A stretch of 64,000 nt of DNA from Glaciecola sp965660815 (GTDB taxonomy: Bacteria; Pseudomonadota; Gammaproteobacteria; Enterobacterales; Alteromonadaceae): positions 35,107 through 99,106 of the forward strand of contig CBFIBG010000017.1 of the NCBI GenBank assembly GCA_965660815.1, read 5' to 3'. A model generated the notes under the pieces. The model was not told the DNA's origin and ran no database searches. It saw only the letters and a list, made by a program, of their open reading frames with translations. This document shows positions 9,217 through 18,720 of this stretch, piece after piece. Within the stretch, counting starts at the first letter, position 1, and every line of letters begins with the position of its first letter. A program made the translations under genes and the position numbers.

Positions 9217-10593
9217 TTAAGGTATAAATGTTGATGGAAACCTAGGATAAGCCCCTTCCGCTACACTTCGTTCGCACAACTTTAAATCGCCAGGGAAAAA
9301 CGCACTAAATCCGGTTTCTTCCCATGCAACGTAGGCGCAAGAACCATCCCACTGTTTTGCAATAAAACCTTTGTAATGCGTTGAACTAGTAGCAACGTTT
9401 TCAAATGCTTTTGATAATTCACAATGCTGTTGAGTATTTTTATATATCGAATCCCAAATTCCGAAATAATTTGCAAAATGTTCGAAATGACTTGCACGAT
9501 TTACAGCTTGGGGAACATGAGTTTTTTTACCACACTCAATACCTCCGTTTATTATGAGAGTCTGTACACCAAATCCTAAATTACGACCGGCATTAATATC
9601 AGCGTTATTTGGCAACCATAATCCAGTTACTGTTTGATGAATGGATGGTTTTGGACTTCTTGGTGTCATGTAGAAATACATCGCACTTGCAAGTGCTAAA
9701 AAACCATCCTTTGCAACTAGGTCAGGCTTTTTCAACAAGGTGAAATCGTTATAAATAATTCGAGAAAATGGGCCATAATTATAATTATAAGATAATTGCT
9801 TAGCGCCTCTACCGTGAAAAGTCACATCAGCCCCACAAGGGTAAGCAAACTGAGTCCAAGTGCCATTAGCACAGGGTTCATTATAACCAACACAGTCACC
9901 ATTTTCACAACCTAACTCTTCAGAATAATAGAGTCCTTCTCGCCAACTATTTACACCCGAATTGACTCCAACTTCTTGTGCAAAGTGTGCAAACATTGAT
10001 GCCATTTCCGCTTTACACGTTGTCTCCATTGCGAAACTTTTATCGCCGGTCGGAATTAAAGGATGATTTTCTAACATCTCACCACAAAAGCGTGGCCATT
10101 TTGCTGCGGCTTTAAGAAAATTTAAGTAAGAATAAGGAGCACGATGTAAGTGGAATAGATAATTGAATTGGTCTTCGCTTAATATCCTGATGATACGTTG
10201 TACATTAGGTGGGAGCTTGGCAAATTCAGAAGTTGGAATTGATGCCATGCTGATAGAGCCTGATACAGTGGCGGTTACCTCATCAATAATATTGTGTAAT
10301 GATACTGTGTCAGCAACAGAGAAAAAATATGCGCTATTTATAGCATTCACTAAAGCTCGATCTTTTTGTATCAGTTCTCTCTCTTCAATTGGGTAATTAT
10401 GTAAGGCTTTGAGATTCGATGAAGCTTTATCAAAAATAATATCGTTATCAACAACAAAGCGTTCATTAACTCTTACCTCTCCAGTGTCTGTTGATTGAGT
10501 AATATTACTACTAGCAATATCAGCATTAACCACAAATGATAAAAGCGTATTAAGTGCAAATATAATTAAAAGCAAATTACAATAAATTTTCAT
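9217..10593 (-). CDS. Secreted GH19 chitinase
   Basis: A 458-residue exported endochitinase of glycoside hydrolase family 19, which cuts beta-1,4 linkages in chitin with inversion. The signal peptide covers about residues 1-25 (LLLIIFALNTLLSF). The catalytic domain runs from about 165 to 385: the general acid is probably Glu207 in HFAQEVG, the base Glu225/226 in YYSEELG, and HGRGAKQLSYNYNYG (260-274) is the GH19 substrate-cleft signature. Residues 26-150 form an extra N-terminal region with no recognised domain. The C-terminal end (about 405-445, WDGSCAYVAWEETG) could be a small accessory domain. It lies 161 bases downstream of the chitin-active LPMO on the same strand. Confidence 0.85.
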   Translation of the reverse strand: MKIYCNLLLIIFALNTLLSFVVNADIASSNITQSTDTGEVRVNERFVVDNDIIFDKASSNLKALHNYPIEERELIQKDRALVNAINSAYFFSVADTVSLHNIIDEVTATVSGSISMASIPTSEFAKLPPNVQRIIRILSEDQFNYLFHLHRAPYSYLNFLKAAAKWPRFCGEMLENHPLIPTGDKSFAMETTCKAEMASMFAHFAQEVGVNSGVNSWREGLYYSEELGCENGDCVGYNEPCANGTWTQFAYPCGADVTFHGRGAKQLSYNYNYGPFSRIIYNDFTLLKKPDLVAKDGFLALASAMYFYMTPRSPKPSIHQTVTGLWLPNNADINAGRNLGFGVQTLIINGGIECGKKTHVPQAVNRASHFEHFANYFGIWDSIYKNTQQHCELSKAFENVATSSTHYKGFIAKQWDGSCAYVAWEETGFSAFFPGDLKLCERSVAEGAYPRFPSTFIP

Positions 10594-10754
10594 TTAATCC
10601 TCACCAACCAGACATAGTATATTTTTACTCGCTTATAGAATATTGCAATTTTACTGAAATAGACACTAGCGAAAACAAAAGTGAGCGTATGACTGACAAC
10701 GTGTTATACGATGAGCGTTTTAGCAATGCTGTTGATAATATTGTCTTTTACCTA

Positions 10755-12233
10755 TTACTGGTTTGGACGCCATACTCCCCAAATGTTGCTATTGTAGGTT
10801 TCTTTAGGGTTATCGCCCCCACTCACCCACCATTGCGCTTCCCAAGTTTGATTGTCAAAGCTGACAAGATCACCGTTTGTGTACGTGATGCTCGGATCCC
10901 AAACTGGATGTTCACTAGGAGGTGATGTGTTATCTGAACCGTCAATAACTGTAAAGCTAATCAAAGTTTGTTGCGAATCAACTTCGTTTCCATCTGCAAT
11001 TACTCGTAAAGTGATCTCTGTGGGCAATCTCTCCTTGTCTATAGCTTTAGCGCTTATAACAACATAATCAGAGCCAAGCGTGAATTCTATGCCGCTATTT
11101 GTCAATTCTTCTATTTCGTAATTGTTAAAATCCCCCTCAATTGACACAAACGCATAATGACCGTATTCAATAGTGTGATCGCTCGGCAGTAACTCTTTTA
11201 AAGCTAGAGAAATTGTTTCAGCAGTAGGAGCTTCAACTCTAATTTTATAAGACGCATTGGCATTTCTAGAATTGAAATAATTTGACATACCATTATCAAA
11301 ATACATGTAATGATTCATTTCAGTATGCCATGCGCCAATAAACACATTACCGTTATGAAAACGGTCATAGTAACCGTTTACTTCTGACGCTAACAACTCA
11401 GGGATATATTGCTCGTTCTCAGATGTGACATCAATATTAAAACTGTTGTGGACGTCGCCGTATCGATTAATAACATCTAGTATCAAGCGATCACCGATTG
11501 AGTATTTGGGTAGTAAGTAATCTGAACCTTGTACTAAATATGGCTCATCTGGTGCAGGAGGAGTTATATCCTCGTTTACCACGGTGATATCACTACAATT
11601 ATAGAATCCTTCGCCTACTGCGTCTATGCGCTGCCACCTTACGAACAAAATATGGTCGCCGCTCCGATCATTAGGAATAGTAAGATTAGTTGAGTAGTTA
11701 TTACCTACAATAGTATCGTTATCTTCTTTTAGGAGCTCTAAATCAGACCACTTTAATGGCTGTCGTAAATCAGTTCCCTGCTTAGTAATATAAAACTTCC
11801 AGAAACTCGGGTTGTGCGGCGCGGTTGCATTAAACGTGTAGGTAAATTCACCCGTCGTTAACTGTGTCCTTGTCCATGCGCTTGGATCGTTGATCAGACT
11901 CATACCTCTCTTTCTTGGATCATTAGCATGACAAAGCGTGCCATCAGGCACTGCTGTTTCTACAGTGGTTTGATTTAAGTAATCAGGAATATTAATGGAA
12001 AACTCATTTTTTTGAACAAATGGATAACTTCCTGATATTTCCTTAGCTTTGGCACAACCTTCTGTGCGGGGTTCACCAGACCAAATACCTCCTTCGTTGT
12101 AGCACGTCAATTGTCGAGCTTCAGGATAGGTTGAATAACCATGGGCAGAAGCATGTTTTACAAATAACATCGGCGCAAATGCAAGCGCCGAAAGCAAACA
12201 AAATGAAAAAGATGAGTTGTTTAGATGTTTCAT
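10755..12233 (-). CDS. GbpA-like AA10 lytic polysaccharide monooxygenase with CBM5/12
   Basis: A secreted copper enzyme that oxidatively cleaves crystalline chitin (auxiliary activity family 10). The signal peptide ends ...VKHASA, which places His31 as the first mature residue, as required for the copper histidine brace; His140 in TAPHNPSFW supplies the second histidine and Phe210 the axial position. After the LPMO domain (31-220) come GbpA-type linker domains (about 230-430) and a C-terminal chitin-binding CBM5/12 module (about 440-492, WDPSITYTNGDLVS...W). The architecture and the 492-residue length resemble Vibrio cholerae GbpA (485). It is paired with the GH19 chitinase, so the two probably act together on chitin. 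Confidence 0.9.
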   Translation of the reverse strand: MKHLNNSSFSFCLLSALAFAPMLFVKHASAHGYSTYPEARQLTCYNEGGIWSGEPRTEGCAKAKEISGSYPFVQKNEFSINIPDYLNQTTVETAVPDGTLCHANDPRKRGMSLINDPSAWTRTQLTTGEFTYTFNATAPHNPSFWKFYITKQGTDLRQPLKWSDLELLKEDNDTIVGNNYSTNLTIPNDRSGDHILFVRWQRIDAVGEGFYNCSDITVVNEDITPPAPDEPYLVQGSDYLLPKYSIGDRLILDVINRYGDVHNSFNIDVTSENEQYIPELLASEVNGYYDRFHNGNVFIGAWHTEMNHYMYFDNGMSNYFNSRNANASYKIRVEAPTAETISLALKELLPSDHTIEYGHYAFVSIEGDFNNYEIEELTNSGIEFTLGSDYVVISAKAIDKERLPTEITLRVIADGNEVDSQQTLISFTVIDGSDNTSPPSEHPVWDPSITYTNGDLVSFDNQTWEAQWWVSGGDNPKETYNSNIWGVWRPNQ

Positions 12234-12822
12234 GAAAGGTATCTCCGTTACGCCTATTTATGTTCGTTAAAATGCTACTTTATTATGAAATTGAAAATGG
12301 TCGGTTAGGGCGGGTTATTTTTAACATAAGATTGAAAATAGTTTTTGTTTTAATTTATATCAAACAATATATTTTAGTTTTCAATATATATTGCTCCCAG
12401 CGTAATAATATTAACGCATTGATTTAAAATTTCTGATTTAATTAAGGAAAAACTAACTAAAATATCTACTACAATCGTATGAGCATATTTTATACGCTTT
12501 ATCTCAATCTAGAATGTCGACTTTGTCGTCGAACTTTAATATTCAACTCGAATTAAAAGTTAACAATTTACATTTGGATTTCATTAGTAAACGAAATAAA
12601 TTTTCTATGATTTCGCAGAGTCACCGCTTGGTGCTACCTCTCTTTATTGCATCTTTTAAGAATGACTCAATGTTCATTAAACTAATAATATTTATCGATC
12701 CTTAATATCTCGTTTACTCGAAAATTTTACCTTACGTGGACTCCCCCACTTGTCAACAACATTTATGCATGACAGGAAAGATTGCACGCTTTCTTATGTA
12801 CGAGCTCTAATTCGAGTAGCGA
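12234..12822. other. AT-rich upstream region of the LPMO gene
   Basis: About 590 bases with no convincing gene. It must hold the promoter of the minus-strand chitin genes. The left part is very AT-rich (12340-12480). A short plus-strand frame at 12514-12705 has no ribosome site and no family resemblance. Confidence 0.5.
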
Positions 12823-12990
12823 ACTTTGGCCATACCTATCAGATTGCTGTTGGCTCGATGTCCAAACGAATTGAGTAAAGTGATGGGTATTATTCACCGT
12901 ACCATCTTTACACACATTGTTAAACGGGCTGGCTTTTCGAATAAACAGGCAAAGACGGGAGCAGTGCCGCTTATGCTAAGTAATTGCAAA
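12823..12990 (+). pseudogene. Fragment of an IS91-family transposase
   Basis: About 55 codons that read like the internal part of IS91/IS801-type (HUH, Y1/Y2) transposases: PIRLLLARCPNELSK, then GIIHRTIFTHIVKRAGFSNK and QAKTGAVPLM. In intact family members this continues into QRFGSALNLNIHFH, but here the frame leaves the family pattern after GAVPLM, and a stop lies just upstream of the fragment. No catalytic tyrosine or HUH motif is left, so it is inactive. It sits directly upstream of a GC-richer glycosyltransferase gene and marks an old transposition or recombination event. Confidence 0.72.
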
Positions 12991-13172
12991 ATGCAAAAAA
13001 AATGTTTCAAAATGCAAAGCGTTCTGCAAAGAAAGACATCTTAGGGCACATTTAAAATCTTTTAAAATATCTTAAGTATCTGAAAAGTAGTTATAAAAAA
13101 TATTGGTACAAAAAGTGTACTGCAAGGGTAGATATCCTAGTCATAAGGACCAATGTTCAGGAGCATAACAGC

Positions 13173-13955
13173 ATGAACGCTATCAACGACACCCCAATGG
13201 CCACTTGCCTGTTTGGCTTACCGTTGGTCAATGCAACTCCCGACACGGCGGTCGAGGATATCCTGGCTATGACTAAGCTGCGCAAGAAATCGACCATCAA
13301 CTTCGTTAATGCCCACTGCGTCAATAACGCCTGGCGCAACCCTGACTATCGTGCGGCAATCAAGGCCTCCGATCGCCTGCTGCCTGACGGTTCCGGCATG
13401 CGTATCGCTGCCAAGTTATCACGCGTCGCACTTGGCCAGAATCTAAACGGTACCGACCTGTTTCCAATTATCTGCGAAAAGGCTGCGCAGCGAGGCCTTT
13501 CAATATATTTACTAGGTGGCAGGTCGGAAACGGCAGAGCGCGTGGCCACCACGATGGTTGAACGCTTCCCAAACCTCAAGATCGCCGGCACGCAGCATGG
13601 TTATTTCGCTAAACAACAGAGTGGCGATATTATTGCGAAAGTTAACTCCGCCAACGCCGATATTGTGCTGGTTGGTTTCGGCGTACCTATTCAGGAATTG
13701 TGGATCAACATGCATCGCTCATCATTAAACGCGCCGGTAGTGATGGGGGTTGGTGGTCTGTTCGATTACTATGCTGGCAACGTTCAACGCGCCCCCAAAA
13801 TGATGCGCCAGATCGGATTTGAGTGGTTATGGCGGCTAATGCAGGAGCCGCGTCGTTTAGCCCGTCGTTATCTGCTTGGCAACATCGTATTTTTGCTACT
13901 GGCCTTGCTGTATGCCTTTAGTCTGCGAACTCCGATGAAGCTTATTCGGATTTAA
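13173..13955 (+). CDS. WecG/TagA/CpsF family glycosyltransferase
   Basis: A 260-residue GT26 enzyme. The family transfers N-acetylmannosaminuronic acid, N-acetylmannosamine or a related sugar to undecaprenyl-linked N-acetylglucosamine in surface polysaccharide synthesis. Recognisable features are NFVNAHCVNNAW, DRLLPDGSGM (the conserved Asp region near residue 70), YLLGG, and VLVGFGVPIQELW...VMGVGGLFDYYAG. A hydrophobic, basic C-terminus (about 235-255) fits membrane attachment. The ribosome site AGGAG lies 9 bases before the ATG. Base composition is visibly richer in G+C than all neighbours, no other polysaccharide genes adjoin, and an IS91 fragment lies just upstream, so it was probably acquired by transfer. 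The acceptor and sugar are unknown. Confidence 0.85.
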   Translation: MNAINDTPMATCLFGLPLVNATPDTAVEDILAMTKLRKKSTINFVNAHCVNNAWRNPDYRAAIKASDRLLPDGSGMRIAAKLSRVALGQNLNGTDLFPIICEKAAQRGLSIYLLGGRSETAERVATTMVERFPNLKIAGTQHGYFAKQQSGDIIAKVNSANADIVLVGFGVPIQELWINMHRSSLNAPVVMGVGGLFDYYAGNVQRAPKMMRQIGFEWLWRLMQEPRRLARRYLLGNIVFLLLALLYAFSLRTPMKLIRI

Positions 13956-13982
13956 TGCATTAGGGGTTATTGCGCTCGCGCC

Positions 13983-14237
13983 TCAAATTTCAAAACATAT
14001 CAAATAAAGACTGCCAACAAACTCTTGGAAGAGTGCTCTTTGATAATCGACACTTAAGATTTTCGATATTGGCTCCAGTTGATCAATTGAAACTTGTGGT
14101 TTGTTAAGCGCATAACCTTTGGGTGAGAAAGATGTATTACTGGCTTTGGGTGAGAAAGATATATTACTGGGATTTAATTCTAATATCGGTTTAGTCTGTA
14201 TACTGGCACTTGTCTTTTTGAATATCTGTGTAGACAT
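13983..14237 (-). CDS. Hypothetical 84-residue protein with internal repeat
   Basis: A short open frame with no recognised family. The protein contains a repeated element (SNISFSPKA / SNTSFSPKG), matching a 27-bp near-perfect DNA duplication. There is no clear ribosome site before the ATG, so it may not be translated. Confidence 0.3.
   Translation of the reverse strand: MSTQIFKKTSASIQTKPILELNPSNISFSPKASNTSFSPKGYALNKPQVSIDQLEPISKILSVDYQRALFQEFVGSLYLICFEI
14118..14170 (+). repeat. 27-bp direct duplication
   Basis: tttgggtgagaaagatgtat at 14118 continues to 14143, and the same 26 bases recur at 14145-14170 with one G to A change. The 27-base period keeps the minus-strand frame open, adding nine codons. 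Confidence 0.85.
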
Positions 14238-14362
14238 CCGAACTATCGGTAAAAAACGACATCTTCATAATTAACATTTAACGACAATAATGTTCATGAT
14301 TTGTTGCACCTGCAAAATAAATTTAAAAAAATCAATAAATACGATGTGCTTTTTTTTATATG

Positions 14363-14371
14363 TGCTACACT
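14363..14371 (+). promoter_or_regulatory. Extended -10 promoter element for the cold-shock gene
   Basis: TGCTACACT has the extended TG element and a TACACT -10 hexamer. It leaves about 175 bases before the csp start codon, consistent with the long structured 5' leader known for cspA-type mRNAs. The rest of the 14238-14553 gap is taken to be upstream region and leader. No -35 of good quality is seen. Confidence 0.45.
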
Positions 14372-14553
14372 GTATTTGTTTTTGGTAAGAAGCGATTCAT
14401 AGAAAGTACATAACTCTACATAACCTCTTGTTCCACCTGTAGTTCCAGTGTTAGACGTTGTTATTCCTTAGTTACAAAAATTCTAGAAACACTCTTGCAA
14501 GAAAATCAAGTGCGCAGTAATGCGTGTGTTAGTTTATATTTATTGAGGTTTAC

Positions 14554-14763
14554 ATGTCTAAAGTTACAGGCACAGTTAAGTGGTTCAACCCTGAAAAAGG
14601 TTATGGTTTTCTAACTCAAGATAACGGCGGAAAAGACGTATTCGTACATTTTCGCGCTATCGTTGCAGAAGGTTATAAAACTCTTCCAGAAGGTCAACGC
14701 GTATCTTTTGAAGTTGAAGAAGGTCAAAAAGGTTTGCAAGCTGCAAACGTTGAAACAATTTAA
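14554..14763 (+). CDS. Cold-shock protein, CspA family
   Basis: A 69-residue single-domain cold-shock protein that binds single-stranded RNA/DNA and acts as an RNA chaperone and antiterminator. It shows the entire beta-barrel domain: GTVKWFNPEKGYGFL with the RNP1 motif (KGYGFL in place of the usual KGFGFI) and RNP2 VFVHF, ending AANVETI. A ribosome site (TTGAGG) lies 6 bases upstream. It has its own long leader and a strong terminator, so it is monocistronic. Which paralogue (CspA, C, E or G) cannot be decided. Confidence 0.93.
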   Translation: MSKVTGTVKWFNPEKGYGFLTQDNGGKDVFVHFRAIVAEGYKTLPEGQRVSFEVEEGQKGLQAANVETI

Positions 14764-14791
14764 TTTGTTTTAATAGAAATTTTTGAACATC

Positions 14792-14821
14792 AAAAAAAGG
14801 CATCTGACGATGCCTTTTTTT
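14792..14821 (+). terminator. Intrinsic terminator after the cold-shock gene
   Basis: GGCATC (14799-14804), a 4-base loop, GATGCC (14809-14814) and seven T, preceded by seven A. A textbook terminator that can work in both directions. Confidence 0.92.
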
Positions 14822-15012
14822 ATGGTTTCTGTTAGATATTCAATAAACTAAATTTCGGTCAATAACAATATAATCCACTTATTATGTTGAGACTTAAGCG
14901 CGTTAACACTTTATATTCGTGCTTGAGAATCAATTCAGTGAGAAAGTTTTAATTCACAGTGTGTTCTCATATCGGTTAAAAGCCACTTGATGTGTAATTT
15001 CTAATTATCCAG

Positions 15013-15045
15013 TTATGCCCTCAATCATATTAATTGAAGGCATAA
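15013..15045. other. Stem-loop downstream of fadA
   Basis: ttatgccctcaat pairs with attgaaggcataa (one wobble-type mismatch, 7-base loop) just beyond the fadA stop. There is no T-run on the minus strand, so it is perhaps an mRNA 3' end or processing structure rather than a classical terminator. Confidence 0.45.
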
Positions 15046-15055
15046 GCACTCTTAG

Positions 15056-16219
15056 TTATGCCCTTTCAAATATAGTGGCAATTCCTTGTCCAAGTCCAAT
15101 ACACATAGTGGCAAGGCCAACTTGTTTATCGTTTTCTTCCATAACATTGAGAAGTGTCGTTGAAATTCTTGCACCAGAGCACCCTAAAGGATGACCTAAA
15201 GCAATCGCACCACCTTTTAAATTAACTTTTTCATCATATACGTCGAGCCAGCCTAGCTGTTTTATGCAAGATAGGGCTTGCGCGGCAAATGCTTCATTAA
15301 ATTCGGCAACTCCGATGTCATCCATCGTCATGCCAGCTCGCTTTAGCGCTTTTTTAGTGGCGGGTACTGGACCAAAGCCCATTACTGCAGCATCACAGCC
15401 TGCTACTGCCATTGCTTTAATTTTTGCCCTGGGCGTTAATCCTAATGCTTTAGCTTTTTCCGCAGACATGAGTAACATAGCTGAAGCACCATCAGATATC
15501 GCTGATGAAGTGCCAGCGGTTACTGAGCCATTTACAGGATCGAACACCGGACGTAAACCAGAGAGAGTTTCCACCGTTGTCTCTGGTCTTATAACCTCAT
15601 CTTGCTCCACAAGTGTCATTGTACCGTCTTGATCATGACCTTCAATTGCTACAATTTCATTATCCCAACCGCCGTTTTGTTGAGCTTTATAGGCATTTTG
15701 ATGAGACCTAGCACCAAACACGTCTTGCATTTCACGACTTATCGCATTCTGTCGCCCTAGAAGTTCGGCAGTCATGCCCATACTTCCCGAAGCTTTCGCT
15801 GTGTATTTTGCCAATCCTGGATGGAAATCAAGATTATAAGTCATTGGAACATGTCCCATATGTTCCACACCACCAATCATGTATACATCGCCCCGACCGG
15901 TCATAATCCCAGATGCCGCATCGTGAAGCGCTTGCATTGAAGAGCCACACAAACGGTTTACTGTAGAGGCTCCAGTGGTGCGCGGTATTTTCGTTAATAG
16001 CTGGGCATTACGAGCAACATTAAATCCTTGCTCTTTAGTCTGTTGGACGCAACCCCAAATAATGTCTTCAATTTCGTTTGGATCTAAGTTTGGATTTCTT
16101 TCCAATAACTTTGTCATCAGATGTGCAGATAGTGTTTCAGCTCTTACATTTCTAAAAACGCCGCCCTTTGATCTTCCCATAGGGGTACGGATACAATCAA
16201 TTACCACTACTTCTGTCAT
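15056..16219 (-). CDS. fadA: 3-ketoacyl-CoA thiolase, beta subunit of fatty-acid oxidation complex
   Basis: Thiolase that cleaves 3-ketoacyl-CoA to acetyl-CoA and a shortened acyl-CoA in beta-oxidation. It is 387 residues long, the same as E. coli FadA. Catalytic residues fall at the expected places: nucleophile Cys91 (NRLCGSSMQALH), His343 (GGAIALGHPLGCSGAR) and Cys373 (CIGLGQG). It follows fadB after 30 bases on the same strand, forming the usual fadBA operon whose products make the alpha2beta2 complex. Confidence 0.97.
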   Translation of the reverse strand: MTEVVVIDCIRTPMGRSKGGVFRNVRAETLSAHLMTKLLERNPNLDPNEIEDIIWGCVQQTKEQGFNVARNAQLLTKIPRTTGASTVNRLCGSSMQALHDAASGIMTGRGDVYMIGGVEHMGHVPMTYNLDFHPGLAKYTAKASGSMGMTAELLGRQNAISREMQDVFGARSHQNAYKAQQNGGWDNEIVAIEGHDQDGTMTLVEQDEVIRPETTVETLSGLRPVFDPVNGSVTAGTSSAISDGASAMLLMSAEKAKALGLTPRAKIKAMAVAGCDAAVMGFGPVPATKKALKRAGMTMDDIGVAEFNEAFAAQALSCIKQLGWLDVYDEKVNLKGGAIALGHPLGCSGARISTTLLNVMEENDKQVGLATMCIGLGQGIATIFERA

Positions 16220-16249
16220 TTTATTCTCCTAATTCTGTTGTGTGAGCGA

Positions 16250-18400
16250 TTAGCCAAAGTAAGACTTACCTGAAGATGCCATGTCTCTAACACCATCACT
16301 TATTTGATAAATTGGACCCAAATCAGCATATTTGTCTGCTAAAGCAACAAAATTGGCAAGGCCCATTGTCTCGATGTAGCGGAATATGCCACCTCTAAAT
16401 GGAGGGAAGCCCAGACCATATAACAATGCCATATCTGCTTCTGCTGCACTGCCAACAATGTTTTCTTCAAGGCAACGAATGGCTTCATTTGCCATTGGGA
16501 TCATTACTCGTGCAATGATCTCGTCAGCATCAAAGTCTTTGCGCTCAGCAACGTGTGGGGAAAATAATTCGTACGCTTCCGATGCGGCTTCTTTTGCCGG
16601 TCGTCCTCGCTTGTCTAAACTGTAATTGTAAAACCCTTTTTTGTTTTTCTGGCCTAATCGCTCGTTGGTGTAGAGCAAAGTAACCGGATCGTTTTCTATT
16701 TTCTGCATTCTTTCAGGTATGCCATCAGACATCACACTCGCTGCATGGTCGGCTGTATCCATGCCTACAACATCTAATAAATATGCAGGTCCCATCGGCC
16801 AACCGAAAACTTTTTCCATTACCTTGTCAACCGCTGTAAAATCAGCGCCGTCTATTACTAGCTTGCTAAATCCAGCAAAGTAGGGAAACAGAACTCTATT
16901 TACCAAAAAACCAGGACAATCATTAACTACTATAGGAGTCTTACCCATTTTTAATGTTGAAGCGACTACTGCTGCTACCGTCGCCTCGCTAGTTTTTTCA
17001 CCTCTAATAATCTCTACCAAAGGCATTCTGTGCACAGGGTTGAAAAAGTGCATGCCACAGAAGCGTTCTGGTTTATCTAAAGAGTTGGCAAGCAAATCAA
17101 TTGATATAGTGGATGTGTTTGAACAAATAATGGCATCTTTAGCAACGGTCTCTTCAGTCTCTTTTAACACACTGGCTTTTACTTTTGGATTTTCTACCAC
17201 GGCTTCAATTACGAGGTCTGCATCGGCAATGGCTTTCATGTCTAAAGTCGGAACGATATTGTTTAGCGTTGAGGCCATCTTTTTTGCATCAACTTTGCCG
17301 CGCTCCATACCTTTTGTAAGTATCTTTGAGGCTTCGTTCAAGCCTAAATCAAGTGCGCTTTGGGCGATATCTTTCATTATCGTATTAACACCCTTAACTG
17401 CACCTTGATAGGCAATACCACCACCCATTATTCCTGCACCTAAAACCGCATGTTGAGTCACTTCTTTAGTCGCTGATTTTGCTAATTTCTTACCTTTGCT
17501 TTTAACAAGCTGGTCGGCTAGGAATATGCCTACTTGGGCCTTACAAGCGTCTGTTTTTGCTAATTGTACAAAGCCTTCGTTTTCTATTTTTAAAGCGCCT
17601 TCTCTACCAGTGGCGGCTGCTTTTTGAACCGTTTCTACCATTTTGTGTGGTGCAGGATAGTGTTTACCTGCTTTTGCTGCAACCATAGCCGCGGCAGTAG
17701 AAAAGCTCATCATAGCTTCATTTGTATTAAGCGATAACGGAGATTTCTTTTGTTCTCTTCTAGCCTGCCAGTTAAATTTTCCGCTAATGGCGTCAAGTAG
17801 CATTTTTCTTGCCGCTGTATGGAGGTTAGCTGGCTCTACCACCGCATCCACAGCACCTTCAGTTAACGCTTTTTGACCATTTCTGTCTTGACCAGTAGTC
17901 ATCCATTCTAGAGCATTGTCAGATCCTATAATTCTGGGCAGTCGAACTGTTCCTCCAAAGCCTGGCATAAGTCCCAATTTTACTTCAGGAAGGCCAACTC
18001 GAGCGGTGGTATCTGCTATTCGCAAGTCACAGGCTAGTGTCATTTCGCAACCACCGCCTAGTGCAAATCCATTGATGGCACAAATGCTTGGAACAGGTAA
18101 ATCTTCGAAGCGATCGAATATCTGTGATGTTTTGGCAACCCATGCGAGCACTTCTTGTTCCGGTAACGAAAATAATGCAGTAAACTCTGTGATGTCGGCT
18201 CCCACTATAAATGCGCTTTTAGCTGATCGAACTAAAACACCTTTGACGTTGTCTATAGTTTGAATAGCGGCGGTTGCTTTATCGAGTTCTGTAACAGTTT
18301 GCTGATCAAATTTATTGACTGAACCTTCAGCATTAAAGATCAATTCAGCGATCCCGTCTTCCGTCATTTGAACGGAAAGACTTTTGCCCTCATAGACCAT
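16250..18400 (-). CDS. fadB: Multifunctional fatty-acid oxidation complex, alpha subunit
   Basis: A 716-residue protein (E. coli FadB 729) combining enoyl-CoA hydratase/isomerase and 3-hydroxyacyl-CoA dehydrogenase. The N-terminal crotonase domain (1-190) has the catalytic pair Glu119 (GGGCEMTLA) and Glu139 (GLPEVKLG). The dehydrogenase part starts with the NAD site GAGIMGGGIAYQG near residue 320 and continues with the catalytic-His segment HFFNPVHRMPLVE, ending in the two C-terminal 3HCDH domains. The ATG follows AGGAG. First gene of the fadBA operon. The 320-base gap to the divergent slt gene must contain both promoters; I could not identify a fatty-acid regulator site. Confidence 0.97.
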   Translation of the reverse strand: MVYEGKSLSVQMTEDGIAELIFNAEGSVNKFDQQTVTELDKATAAIQTIDNVKGVLVRSAKSAFIVGADITEFTALFSLPEQEVLAWVAKTSQIFDRFEDLPVPSICAINGFALGGGCEMTLACDLRIADTTARVGLPEVKLGLMPGFGGTVRLPRIIGSDNALEWMTTGQDRNGQKALTEGAVDAVVEPANLHTAARKMLLDAISGKFNWQARREQKKSPLSLNTNEAMMSFSTAAAMVAAKAGKHYPAPHKMVETVQKAAATGREGALKIENEGFVQLAKTDACKAQVGIFLADQLVKSKGKKLAKSATKEVTQHAVLGAGIMGGGIAYQGAVKGVNTIMKDIAQSALDLGLNEASKILTKGMERGKVDAKKMASTLNNIVPTLDMKAIADADLVIEAVVENPKVKASVLKETEETVAKDAIICSNTSTISIDLLANSLDKPERFCGMHFFNPVHRMPLVEIIRGEKTSEATVAAVVASTLKMGKTPIVVNDCPGFLVNRVLFPYFAGFSKLVIDGADFTAVDKVMEKVFGWPMGPAYLLDVVGMDTADHAASVMSDGIPERMQKIENDPVTLLYTNERLGQKNKKGFYNYSLDKRGRPAKEAASEAYELFSPHVAERKDFDADEIIARVMIPMANEAIRCLEENIVGSAAEADMALLYGLGFPPFRGGIFRYIETMGLANFVALADKYADLGPIYQISDGVRDMASSGKSYFG

Positions 18401-18720
18401 TTTAAACTCCTATACATATTTTAAATTATTCTTGTAAAGATTAGACTAACGTCGTTCGAAAGATTTACTATACTGCTATTAAGCCTGTGTCTGATGACCG
18501 CTTACCAACGCGACGATTAAATAAAAATAAAGATATCTAGGTCGCCAGCTATAAAACAATGCTATATAACCAGTAAATAAATGAATCGAACGGGTATTCT
18601 AATGTAGTGTATAAACTACAGTATTACGAATATTACGTTAACAAAAATGATTTGATCTTATTTTTTTTATTAATCAACTATCATATCATTTACCCATAGT
18701 TATAGTGAATCAGCTGATAA
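18401..18720. promoter_or_regulatory. Divergent intergenic region fadB / slt
   Basis: About 320 AT-rich bases between two divergent genes. It should hold the fadBA and slt promoters, but I see no hexamer pair or operator that I would defend. Confidence 0.4.

Noticed and set aside
12514..12705. Plus-strand frame of 63 residues upstream of the IS91 fragment
   Set aside because: AT-rich, no ribosome site and no transposase or other motif; taken as chance.
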